From Beroe ovata (lineage: Eukaryota > Ctenophora > Nuda > Beroida > Beroidae): a stretch of DNA of 23,639 bases. The notes beneath the pieces are model-generated. The model was given only the letters and a program-made list of their open reading frames with translations. It did no database searches and was not told the origin of the DNA. Numbering within the stretch: position 1 is the first letter of the stretch; each line of letters starts with the position of its first letter. Shown here piece by piece: positions 16,301-23,639 of this stretch. The stretch covers positions 67,527 to 91,165 of the forward strand of contig CAMPET010000182.1 of NCBI GenBank assembly GCA_946803715.1, given 5' to 3'. The position numbers and the translations under genes are program-made.

Positions 16301-19300
16301 AGATTGGCGATATCAAAGAGTCTGGTTTCAGAAAAGACTAGTTCACTAACGAAGTCACAATCGAAATTATCGAAGGTGAAATCAAAGCTATCGAATGTGA
16401 AATCGAAGCTCAAAGAGACCAAAATCAAACTTGGCGCCACAGCAGACGATTATGCAAAATGTGAAAGTGATTACTCTACACTCAATACCAAATTATCGAA
16501 ATCACAAAGTTTGGTATCAGAAAAAACTAGCTTCCTGTCGGAATCACAATCGAAACTGTCGAAGATGAAATCGACGCTCAAAGAAGTCAAAACTAAACTA
16601 ACTGACACGGGCGATCGTTTTGCAAAGTGTGAAAGTGACAACTCTAAACTGCAGAAAAACTTGAATGACAAAACCTCAGAATTGTCCGATTGTAATCAAG
16701 AGTTGACTAATGTCAAAAAGAGTCGTGTGGATCTTGAATCTCGAGTTTCAAGTTTGAAAAATCAACTCGAAACCAGAATAACAGATTTAACCAAGGCTGC
16801 AAAGTGTCGGTCTGATCTACTTGATTGCAAGAATAACCTCCTCAACTATGCCTCGAGTTTGAATCAAACTAACTCGAGACTTCTTAAAACATCGCTTGAT
16901 CTGAGTGAAGAGAGTAGTGAGCTGAAATCTGTGTCGTCGAAACTTGGCGAATTGAAGAAGCGGAGTGCTGAGGTTTCCAAATCACTGAGAGAATCGAAAG
17001 AATCGACGGAAATGTGTTCAAAAGAACTGAAAACCGTGAAGATCAAGCTTGCAACATCGGAAACAAGTCTATCAAAGAAAGTGAAACAATTCGACAAGGT
17101 TTCCAAAAAGTTGAAGACCGCGAAGGATTTGGAGATGAGGATTCTTGAAAAGCTATCTGCGAATGTGTTAGGTTATAGTAACGCCAACACCACAATCACC
17201 CAATATGTCCGTCAGTTAAAAACATCGAATAACAAACTGGAATCGGTGAGGGCAGAACTGCGGAAAGCAGAGTTAAACCTTGTGAAGGTCAAGGGAGATT
17301 TGACCACGTGTAAAAGTGATGGTGCGACATGTCGATCCGAACTTGCGACTAAAACCGGAGAGTTGGCGGAGAGTTCGGAGTTGGTTGTGAGATTGAACAC
17401 CAGTGTGTCCGAAAAAACGGAGAAGATTGGGAAGTTGGAAGCTGATTTGTTGGAAACTGCTCAAGATTTGAAAGAGTCGAAGGAGTCTCTCGAAAAGACC
17501 TCGGTAAAGTTGAATGAGACGGAGGAAGCTTATTCCCAGTGTTCATGCGATTTGGAGGAGAAGACGGAGAAATTGAGCAAGTGTGCTGGTGATCTGGATG
17601 AGGCTAGCGATAAACTGATCATGACCTCAGTTCGTCTCCGGCAATCAGACGAGTTGCTGACCCAATCCTCGCTCGAGTTGAGGAGGTCGCAGGAGACCCT
17701 GGCCCAGTCTTACCTCATGGTGAGTGAGATGGAGAAGAACCTGCAGATGTCATACATGAGAAGTGAGAAGACTGAGCAGTTGATTGAGAAAACGGGACAC
17801 TTGCTTACACAGTCGGAGTCAAACATACTGGTTTCGTCTGAGGAGGAGACCAATGGTGGGATCGAGGATGAATCGCATGATCTCCAGAAACATTTGTCCT
17901 CCCTGTTGAGATCTAAAATCCAGCTCGGCGAGATGAAAGATTGTCTTGACACCACATCTTCCGGTCTGACAAAATCCACGGAGAAAATTCGAGAATTATC
18001 GGATATTTTGAACTCTAAAGTCGGTGGAGGAGAGAGAAAAGGGCTACTGTCGAGATTATCACGTGGTCGCACAAAGGGGCTGAATTTGAGGATGCTGCGT
18101 TCATTTGTCAACAGGACTTTCACTCCAGAGTTTGTTCAGCGAGTGCATGATGTGTGGGAGGGAGCTGCAGGTTAGTATCGAGTCGATACTCTGACACCAA
18201 TTTTCCTGACACCACTCTAACATTGACACCACTTCCCTATCTGACACCACTTCCCTATCTGACACCACTTCCCTTTCTGACACCACTTTCCTATCTGACA
18301 CCACTTCCCTATCTGACACAGCTCTAACGTTGACATCGCTCTGACATGGCTTAGCCTCGACTCATTCTAAAATATGAACGTTCATCCCCGCAGGAGCTCT
18401 AATTGGACGAAACATCACAATTGATGTTATCGAAGAATTGAAGTCTCGAATTGAGACAGAACTCAACGGAGCAGAGGAGCAATCGAGAGGAAAAGTGCAA
18501 AAAGTTCTCCAGAAAGCCAGTGGAATTGTGAAGAAAGTGCTAGAAAACGTGAAAGAGAATAGAAAAGATGAAAAAGCGATAGTTGGAAACGGTGAAGGAA
18601 CGGGAGGTGAGGTAGTCGGGGGTGGAAAGGAAGAGGGGTCGGGAGAAACTGTGAGGGAAGAACAAAATAAGACAGCAATCATTGGACCACTATTGGACAT
18701 GCTGTCCTCGGACAGGTTCCGAAACAGGCTAATGACACGGGATCTGGTTAGAGAGCTGGTCTCATGCTGGGACGAACTCGGAGGTAAGTGCGTCTGAGTG
18801 CTGAGTGCGTCTGAGTGTGTCCTGGAACGTGGGGATCATATCCTGGGTTTATCCTGGATTCCAATCCACGAGTCGAATTATGTAACAGATTATTTTAAGC
18901 ACCTGTCAATAGAAAAGTTTCCTAATCCTCACAAATATACTTCAGGTAAGCTGGTTGGNTTCGTCTCCGGCAATCAGACGAGTTGCTGACCCGATCCTCG
19001 CTCGAGTTGAGGAGATCGCAGGAGACCCTGGCCCAGTCATACCTCATGGTGAGTGAGATGGAGAAGAACCTGCAGATGTCGTACATGAGAAGTGAGAAGA
19101 CTGAGCAGTTGATTGAGAAAACGGGACACTTGCTTACAGAGTCGGAGTCAAACATTCTGGTTTCGTCTGAGGAGGAGACCGATGGTGGGATCGAGGATGA
19201 ATCGCATGATCTCCAGAAACATTTGTCCTCCCTGTTGAGATCTAAAGTCCAGCTCGGTGAGATGAAGGATTGTCTTGACACCACATCGTCCGGTCTGACA

Positions 19301-20997
19301 AAATCCACGGAGAAAATTCGAGAATTATCGAATATTTTGAAGTCTAAAGTCGGTGGAGGGGAGAGGAGAGGACTACTGTCGAAATTATCACGAGGTCGCA
19401 CAAAGGGGCTGATGCTGCGATCATTTGTCAACAGAACTTTCACTCCTGAGTTTGTACAGCGAGTGCATGATGTGTGGGAGGGAGCTGCAGGTTAGTATCG
19501 AGTCGAAACTCTGACACCAATTTCACCCGACACCACTCTAACATTGACATCGCTTTTCGCTGACACCACTTTTCTATCTGACACCACTCGTACAACGACA
19601 TCACTTTCGCTGACACAACTTTTCTCTGACACCACTCTAACAACGACATCACTTCCGCTGACACCACTCCAACATTGACATCGCTTTCCGCTGACACCAC
19701 TTTTCTCTGACACCACCCTTACAACGACATCACTTTCGCTGACACCACTCAAACATTGAGACCACTTATCTCTGACACCACTTGCCTTTCTGACACCAAT
19801 TTCCCATCTGACACCACTCTAACGTTGACATCGCTCTGACATGGCTTATCCTCGACTCATTCTAAAATATGAACGTTCATCCCCGCAGGAGCTCTAATTG
19901 GACGAAACATCACAATTGATGTTATCGAAGACTTGAAGACTCGAATTGAGACAAAACTCAAAGGAGCAGAGGAGCAATCGAGAGGAAATGTGCAAAAAAT
20001 ACTCGAGAAAGCCGGCGGAATGGTGAAGAAAGTACTAGAAAACGTGAAAGAGAATGGAAGTGATGAAAAAGCAATAGTTGTAAACGGTGAAGGAACGGGA
20101 GATGAGGTAGTGGAGGGTGGAAAGGAAGAGGTGTCGGGAGAAACTGTGAGTGAAGAACAAAATAAGGCAGCAATTATTGGACCACTATTGGACATACTGT
20201 CCTCGGACAGGTTCCGAAACAAGCTAATGACACGGGATCTGCTCAGAGAGCTGGTCTCATGCTGGGACGAACTCGGAGGTAAGTGCGTCTGAGTGTGTCC
20301 TAGAACGTGGGGATCATATCATGGGTTTATCCTGGATTCCATGATCCACGAGTGAAGGGCGTTATCTTAAGTCGAATTATGTAACACGGAGATCACTATC
20401 TTAGATTATTTTAGGCGCCTGTCAATAGGAAAGTTTCGTAATCCTCACAAATATACTTCAGGTAAGCTGGTTGGAGTGAAAATTTCACCGGATGTTGCTG
20501 ATTTACTGGACTTCGTCTCAAATGGAATGGATGCTACAATCAAAGACACTTATCAAGATTAAGATTTTAGTTTAGTGGATGCAAATTGAGGAGTTTTTTT
20601 GTTAAAATCAAGGAATGAATTTGTTGATACCTTGTTGAGTTCTGATCCACTTTCCCACAAGTTTATCCATAATCGTGTTTGAGAGAGCAAAGTAGAAATC
20701 TTTGTTAGTTGCCACATTCCGGTCTTTACCACAAGTAAAGTGGAGGTGCCTGAAATGTGGGCATACATGTTATTGAGTCTAGCACTGACCATTGAATACC
20801 GTACATAGACTGTGCAAGTTGTAACTGAGCATGGTCCACGCTGTAGTCGACAACACCTCTATGAGGTTGGGTCCTATTGACACAACGTAATCTGACCTAT
20901 TGAAATCATTGATAACTTCCTTGGCACTCTCTATTTCCGGCAATCCACTAAGGGATATCATCTTCCTCTTTTGTTGATCATCCTCAGCTGAACTCAT
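7365..20997 (-). CDS. Glycogen phosphorylase (alpha-1,4-glucan phosphorylase)
   Basis: PLP enzyme that releases glucose-1-phosphate from glycogen. Coding exons in transcript order: 20997-20897, 20749-20631, 13828-13731, 13603-13498, 13230-13121, 12994-12895, 12720-12583, 12400-12308, 12154-12018, 11785-11693, 11132-10986, 10442-10376, 10126-10030, 9863-9742, 9622-9546, 9406-9308, 8948-8823, 8660-8538, 8365-8267, 8149-8054, 7965-7799, 7697-7554, 7431-7365. Phases agree at every join. The total is 2526 bases, or 841 aa plus stop, almost the vertebrate length. Landmarks are [10 protein letters not shown] (Ser14 region), [73 protein letters not shown] and [11 protein letters not shown] with the PLP lysine. 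Compared with muscle enzyme, Arg16 aligns with Ser and the AMP-stacking Tyr75 with Ala. Intron 2 holds another gene on the opposite strand. The exon 10 donor is typical, but exon 13 ends at a weak GTCAGT donor. Tissue-isoform naming does not apply. Confidence 0.96.
7747..7760. promoter_or_regulatory. X-box-like palindrome in a phosphorylase intron
   Basis: GTTGCTACAGCAAC resembles the RFX X-box (GTNRCC-N-RGYAAC), with one mismatch per half. Related half-sites (CATAGCAAC) lie nearby at about 7719-7727 and 7776-7785. It is intronic, so a regulatory role is only a possibility. Confidence 0.3.
9052..9152. other. GC-rich island in a phosphorylase intron
   Basis: CGCTCGCGCA, GCGCGCTACG, ACGCGCGCGCG and TCGCGCGTGG cluster within 100 bases of AT-rich intron. 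Similar patches are at 1557-1632, 3271-3345, 6928-6982 and 22349-22910. They look like pieces of a dispersed repeat family, but I cannot define a shared unit by eye. Confidence 0.4.
9208..9300 (-). repeat. TGACACCACT minisatellite in a phosphorylase intron
   Basis: About five AGTGGTGTCA-type units on the plus strand, hence TGACACCACT on the phosphorylase sense strand. It ends eight bases from the donor side of exon 9406-9308. Confidence 0.8.
10796..10975. repeat. CT-rich simple repeat (CACTCCC/CTCACTCC)
   Basis: Degenerate array of CACTCCC, CTCACTCC and CACACCCTCA units in the intron between phosphorylase exons 11132-10986 and 10442-10376. It lies next to the exon 10986 donor. A related array occurs at 13979-14066. 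Confidence 0.75.
11545..11676. promoter_or_regulatory. Array of RFX X-box-like palindromes in a phosphorylase intron
   Basis: Three exact X-box palindromes are present: GTTACCATGGTAAC at 11608-11621, GTTACCATAGCAAC at 11633-11646 and GTTACCATGGCAAC at 11663-11676. Two degraded ones precede them (from 11545 and 11573). The last two sit in a 30-bp tandem duplication. The motif fits the RFX consensus very well, but the tandem arrangement inside an intron also fits a small repeat family with no regulatory function. Confidence 0.45.
13274..13497. repeat. (CA)n microsatellite interrupted by an assembly gap
   Basis: CA runs flank a stretch of N at 13294-13476. The right edge of the CA run abuts phosphorylase exon 13603-13498. 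On the sense strand the exon's last bases GGCAG are followed at once by GTGTGTGT, so the donor GT is the first unit of the microsatellite. The true repeat length is unknown. Confidence 0.9.
13294..13476. other. Assembly gap of 183 N
   Basis: An unresolved stretch inside the CA microsatellite. It lies within an intron and does not remove coding sequence, since exons 13603-13498 and 13230-13121 join in phase with no family residues missing. Confidence 0.98.
13829..14089. repeat. Upstream region of the nested gene with CT-rich array
   Basis: ACTCCCCCTT-type units fill about 13979-14066, ending in CCTTATCATAG at 14066 and followed 24 bases later by the ATG of the nested gene. The pyrimidine tract plus TAG could be a 3' splice site for an untranslated leader exon or a spliced leader. 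No promoter element was recognised. This is also phosphorylase intron 2, just 5' (sense strand) of exon 3. Confidence 0.5.
14090..20562 (+). CDS. Secreted pentraxin/LamG-like protein with giant coiled coil
   Basis: Not recognised as a named gene. Proposed exons are 14090-18170, 18394-18783 (or its duplicate 19889-20278) and 20462-20562, giving 1523 aa with phases agreeing. Residues 1-23 form a leucine-rich signal peptide. About 25-205 is a concanavalin-like fold with the pentraxin signature HSCVTW at 129-134 and paired cysteines. About 220-1340 is almost continuous Lys/Ser/Glu/Leu heptad coiled coil with scattered cysteines (such as KCESD, TCKSD, CSCDLE), which could form interchain disulfides. 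A 63-residue unit repeats at 743-805 and 806-868. The C-terminal part (exons 2 and 3) is charged, then ends in [20 protein letters not shown] and a short tail. An extracellular filament or lectin-on-a-stalk is the natural inference; ligand and role are unknown. The start is the first ATG before the signal peptide. The gene lies whole within phosphorylase intron 2, on the opposite strand. Confidence 0.85.
14474..14491 (+). other. Pentraxin signature HSCVTW
   Basis: Residues 129-134 of the nested protein match H-x-C-x-[ST]-W, the pentraxin family signature. This is the main reason to call the N-terminal domain pentraxin-like rather than generic LamG. Calcium-ligand residues were not assigned. 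Confidence 0.7.
16316..16693 (+). repeat. 63-residue internal repeat in the coiled coil
   Basis: The unit beginning [11 protein letters not shown] (residue 743) recurs as [11 protein letters not shown] (residue 806), including [20 protein letters not shown] and YAKCESD/FAKCESD at matching offsets. It appears to be a 189-base tandem duplication inside exon 1, with one cysteine per unit in phase. Confidence 0.8.
17631..18958 (+). repeat. Tandem segmental duplication, copy 1
   Basis: Covers the last 540 bases of exon 1, intron 1 (18171-18393, 223 bases), exon 2 (18394-18783), intron 2 and the first 13 bases of exon 3 (from 18946). It is cut off at the single N at 18959. Copy 2 starts straight after that N with the same TTCGTCTCCGGCAATCAGAC. 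Exon 3 of this copy is therefore truncated. Confidence 0.95.
18191..18350 (+). repeat. TGACACCACT minisatellite, intron 1 copy 1
   Basis: About eight units such as CTGACACCACTTCCCTAT, period about 18, in sense orientation to the nested gene. It begins 20 bases after the donor at 18171. It is shorter than the matching array of copy 2. Confidence 0.9.
18959..18959. other. Single-N contig join
   Basis: One N lies exactly between the truncated exon 3 of copy 1 and the repeat start of copy 2. It marks either a consensus failure or an assembler join, and is the main sign that the duplication may be artificial. Confidence 0.9.
18960..20474 (+). repeat. Tandem segmental duplication, copy 2
   Basis: Repeats copy 1: end of exon 1 (18960-19490, nine bases shorter by loss of three codons near the GLNLRMLRS region), intron 1 (19491-19888, 398 bases), exon 2 (19889-20278, same length) and intron 2 (20279-20461). 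It continues into the full exon 3. Read alone, it has no signal peptide or pentraxin domain. If real, it would be a truncated second gene or alternative exons; if haplotypic, it is the other allele. Confidence 0.95.
19509..19850 (+). repeat. TGACACCACT minisatellite, intron 1 copy 2
   Basis: Longer version of the array in copy 1, with added TTGACATCGCTTT and ACGACATCACTTTCGC variants alternating with CTGACACCACT. It accounts for nearly all of the 175-base difference in intron length. Confidence 0.9.
20631..20997 (-). other. Distal first two coding exons of glycogen phosphorylase
   Basis: Exon 1 (20997-20897) encodes [20 protein letters not shown] to ...INDFN plus the first two bases of Arg. 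Exon 2 (20749-20631) encodes [20 protein letters not shown] through WIRTQQ and ends in phase with the exon at 13828 (YAKQ...[10 protein letters not shown]). They are clearly the missing N-terminus of the phosphorylase, about 6.8 kb from exon 3. Donors are GTCAGA (exon 1) and GTATCA (exon 2), both non-optimal. Confidence 0.93.
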
Positions 20998-22329
20998 GAC
21001 TTTGCTCTACTACTACAGAATATAATTGGTGATTGTAGTTACAATGCAGCTGACTATTAGGTATTCAGTACACTGATCTTGAAACGAAATCAAGGAAAAT
21101 TTTGTCAAGAGAAACAGAAACAGTTCTGAGGGATTGAATTGATATATCAGACATACTCTAGGGCATAAATTGAATCAGAGGGGGCAGTGTGGTTGTGAGA
21201 AGTCTTATTTTTGGAATCAATCTAAGAGAATGAAGTAAGTTGATAAAACACATTGCTGTCTATTTAAAATTTCCTGGTTCAGCAGTCAAAGCAAAATCTG
21301 CAGCAGTCAGCAAAAGAATATATAGGTACCTATATGGAAAATTATAGATACCCAGGATTATGATTGAAATATGGAAATCTCCTATTTCATTGCTTCTTAC
21401 AGCTCATTTGTAGAATAAACAATCATCCTTTATGAAAAGTCAATAGGTCTTCTCTCATTGAATTTCATGTATCATTAATCTAGTTTATTTCAACACGGCT
21501 TGATCAATACAATTGAGTTATGAGAGCAATATATACCAATTGGAATGCAAAAATATCCATAGGTCTTGGTCCAATCATACTGGGCTGTTATATATCTGTC
21601 CTTCTGTTAAGTTTCTCAAATCTCTACCTTTCAGAAAATTAAGCAATATAGCCTACTCAGCCAATAATTTCATGTGTATGATCTCCTTCTAGAATATGCT
21701 CCAATACAAGCCAATATTCCAAGAACACCTGAGAAATTGTAATGAAGCATACCAAAGATTCAGACCTATCACATGGCAAAAAATGCTTGATGTACTAACT
21801 TATGATCATCCCAAGCATAAGAGCCAGGCCATCACCAGTGTCAAATGCTTCCACAGAATGGATAAGAAAGAGCAAGAAAAACAATGATGATGTGAGACCT
21901 TGCATTTTCCCTATTGAAAATATATAGAACAATTAAAGAGAGACCTATTCATGTCATCAGTTGAAAGTGCATTATTATAACATTATCACTTGCATTACAA
22001 GACCAAGGAATTATTCATATCAATTAATAAGAATTGATCTAACTACTTCATGAAAAGATATATTTCAGAAAAGAAAGATTCTTTTGAGACATCAATCTGC
22101 AAGAATTGATCTAATTTGATCTGCAAGAATTGATCTAACATTTTTATCTATGTTTGCACCTATTTTTAATGTTTGTGATATTTTCATTTGGCTCATATTC
22201 ATTAATATCACAATTTCCGGGTCGTTAAGCACCCTTGTCCCTTAGTGGGCGTATTTAAAGTACCGGATACCTTGCCAAATTAATCATTGATTATGCAGCA
22301 ATTCAATTGAAGGCGAAGTGATACAATCA
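20998..22329. other. AT-rich intergenic region
   Basis: Starts with the phosphorylase 5' flank. On the minus strand, a CCAAT (CACCAATTATATTC) lies about 40 bases before the ATG, and a TTCTGTAG could be a 5' UTR acceptor. A 24-bp direct duplication with CTGCAAGAATTGATCTAA occurs at 22097 and 22121. A plus-strand AATAAA at 21415-21420 could end the nested gene's transcript if it reads through phosphorylase exons 1-2. Apart from the short open frame at 21692-21887 no gene is seen. Confidence 0.4.
21692..21887 (+). CDS. Possible terminal exon or orphan short ORF
   Basis: An acceptor-like CTCCTTCTAG is followed by an open frame with protein-like composition (FQEHLRNCNEAYQRFRPITW, ending HRMDKKEQEKQ and TGA). 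No upstream exon, family or domain was recognised. It may be a transposon remnant, the last exon of a plus-strand gene, or chance. Confidence 0.2.
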
Positions 22330-22910
22330 TAAATCTAAAAACTCGCATCGGTGGCGCGCGCCGCGCGCACCTTGGGCATAACATACTGCGCGCGTTGCCG
22401 TCTAAACACCTCGAATCTTATCATTACTACGATATATATAGTCAAATATACGTCACGAACCGATTGAGCAACGCGGGCGACAATTTGGGTGATGTCGTTG
22501 ACATCGTTTGTATATAAAAATTTTTTTCGCGTGTTCCTGCAGGTCATTTTGAGCCGCGCCGCGCATTAATTTTTTGAAACGCGTCCTTATGCATCGAATT
22601 GGCGTCGTTTTGCATCTACCACAATTGACAAATGTAAGCAAACATAAAAAAGTCCGCTAACTATGCATTCGAGCGGAAAATTGTGCGTCGCGCGCGGCGC
22701 AACATGACTTTATGGAAGGCGCGAAAAAAATTTCTATATACAAACGATGTCAACGACATCACCCAAATTGTCGCCCGCGTTGCTTTCACGATTGATAGTG
22801 TATACTCAATTGATTTTATCGTCGAAATATCAAGGTTTAAAGTAGCTGAACCCCAACGCGCGAACGCGCGTTTGCGTTATTGCAAGACACCAAACCTGGA
22901 ACTGCGCGGC
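22330..22910. repeat. Inverted-repeat (foldback-like) element
   Basis: The arm 22469-22531 is the reverse complement of 22720-22782 with a single mismatch over 63 bases. Weaker complementarity extends both ways (GC-rich GCCGCGCCGCGC near 22552 against GCGCGCGGCGC near 22690; CAACGCGCGC near 22388 against CAACGCGCG near 22853). The spacer between core arms is about 190 bases. Both arms stay open in the same relative frame (KKFLYTNDVNDITQIVARVA). It is probably a non-autonomous mobile element; no transposase, terminal motif or target-site duplication was identified. Confidence 0.75.
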
Positions 22911-22949
22911 GCTATTTCATTGTTATCCCAGCTTCACCACTCGACATTT

Positions 22950-23415
22950 ATTCATTTATTTTATTGGTCGTATGAAAATATATCAATGACCCCCTACTGA
23001 CCCCCTGCTNCCTAATTCCTAGTCTTATGATGATCTAATGATACTTCTTCCACAGCATTCTCGGCTGATTGAGTGATTGAGTCCTCTGCTGGTGGTAGGA
23101 GTGGTAGTTTCATACAGACAGTATGATACTGTAATTACCAAATTTTTACTTGTATGTAATTCAGCGTTGTGTAAGCAGCACAAGGGGACCACTGCTCTCT
23201 GTACACCACAGTTATTGATCAGCAAAATTGGCCAGCAAATGATGAGAAACATTGAATAGTTTAAAAAACTGTATTCAATAAGCCATGAAATGACAGAACA
23301 TCTAAGTAGCAAGATTAATTTGGTTGAGTATACCACTATACCTACCTGAGCTATATACAGCTTCACAGGTGTCCACAAGTTAACAAGTTATTGGTAAAGG
23401 TTTGGATATGTTGCC
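22950..23415. other. Unassigned region with a single-N join at 23010
   Basis: No convincing gene. A single N at 23010 follows a short CCCCCTACTGACCCCCTGCT repeat and probably marks another contig join. On the minus strand 23378-23346 (MWTPVKLYIAQ) runs into GTAGGT and could be a small exon, but nothing supports it further. Confidence 0.35.
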
Positions 23416-23639
23416 GAAATGACTCCACTCTGTACTATGACACCACTCTGAACTCCGACACCACTTTGTACTTTGACACCTTTCTGTACCCTGACACCAA
23501 TCTTTACTCTGACACCACTCTGTACTCTGACACCACTTTGTACTCTGACATCACTCTGTACTCTGACACCACTCTGTACTCTGACTCTACTCTGCACTCT
23601 GACACCACTCAGTAATCTGACACCACTCTGTACTCTGAC
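23416..23639 (+). repeat. TGACACCACTCTGTACTC minisatellite
   Basis: About twelve units of 18 bases, most close to TGACACCACTCTGTACTC, running off the right edge of the window. Same core as the intronic arrays at 5281, 9208, 18191 and 19509, but more regular. Both strands stay open because 18 is a multiple of three; this is not evidence of coding. Confidence 0.95.

Noticed and set aside
18983-19495. Independent gene starting at the internal Met in copy 2
   Set aside because: The frame simply continues exon 1 of the nested gene after the N join. There is no signal peptide or start context of its own.
22335-23000. Two related proteins sharing KKFLYTNDVNDITQIVARVA
   Set aside because: The similarity comes from the inverted repeat arms at nucleotide level. 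Outside the core the frames diverge, so they are not called as genes.
23388-23615. Repetitive protein (VRVQSG or YSDTTL repeats) at the right edge
   Set aside because: Both strands are open because the unit is 18 bases. No start context, splice structure or composition supports coding.
23416-23639. CRISPR array
   Set aside because: The 18-base units are contiguous with no unique spacers and degenerate gradually. This is a minisatellite in an animal genome.

Overview
This window is eukaryotic nuclear DNA from an invertebrate animal. Coding sequence is split into many short GT-AG exons, intergenic DNA is AT-rich with abundant simple repeats, and the conserved proteins are typical of animals. 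I cannot name the species. Two single-N joins and one N gap show that this is a draft scaffold.

Layout: (1) Positions 1-430 hold a tandem repeat of about 172 bp. (2) Positions 400-1485 hold phase-compatible candidate 3' exons of an unidentified plus-strand gene. (3) 2073-6362, minus strand, is a complete cytosolic HSP90 gene: 14 coding exons, 705 codons, ending in MEEVD. A perfect three-unit heat-shock element lies upstream at 6518-6530. (4) 7365-20997, minus strand, is a complete glycogen phosphorylase gene: 23 coding exons giving 841 aa. Its first two coding exons (20631-20997) are separated from the rest by an intron of about 6.8 kb. (5) Inside that intron, on the opposite strand, lies a whole gene (14090-20562). 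It encodes a secreted pentraxin/LamG-like protein with a coiled-coil stalk of over 1,000 residues. (6) Positions 20998-23639 hold no confident gene, but contain a foldback-type inverted repeat (about 22330-22910) and an 18-bp minisatellite at the right edge.

The 3' third of the nested gene occurs twice in tandem (17631-18958 and 18960-20474). A single N lies exactly at the join, so this may be two haplotypes left side by side or a true duplication. The second exon of the two copies differs by about 27 bases, most of them amino-acid changing, and the intron minisatellites differ in length.

A minisatellite family with core TGACACCACTCT recurs in introns of all three identified genes, always in the sense orientation of the innermost host gene, and again at the right edge. 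HSP90 (protein folding) and glycogen phosphorylase (glycogen breakdown) are housekeeping or stress genes with no evident functional link to the nested extracellular gene. All exon boundaries were read by eye from splice motifs, reading phase and family conservation.
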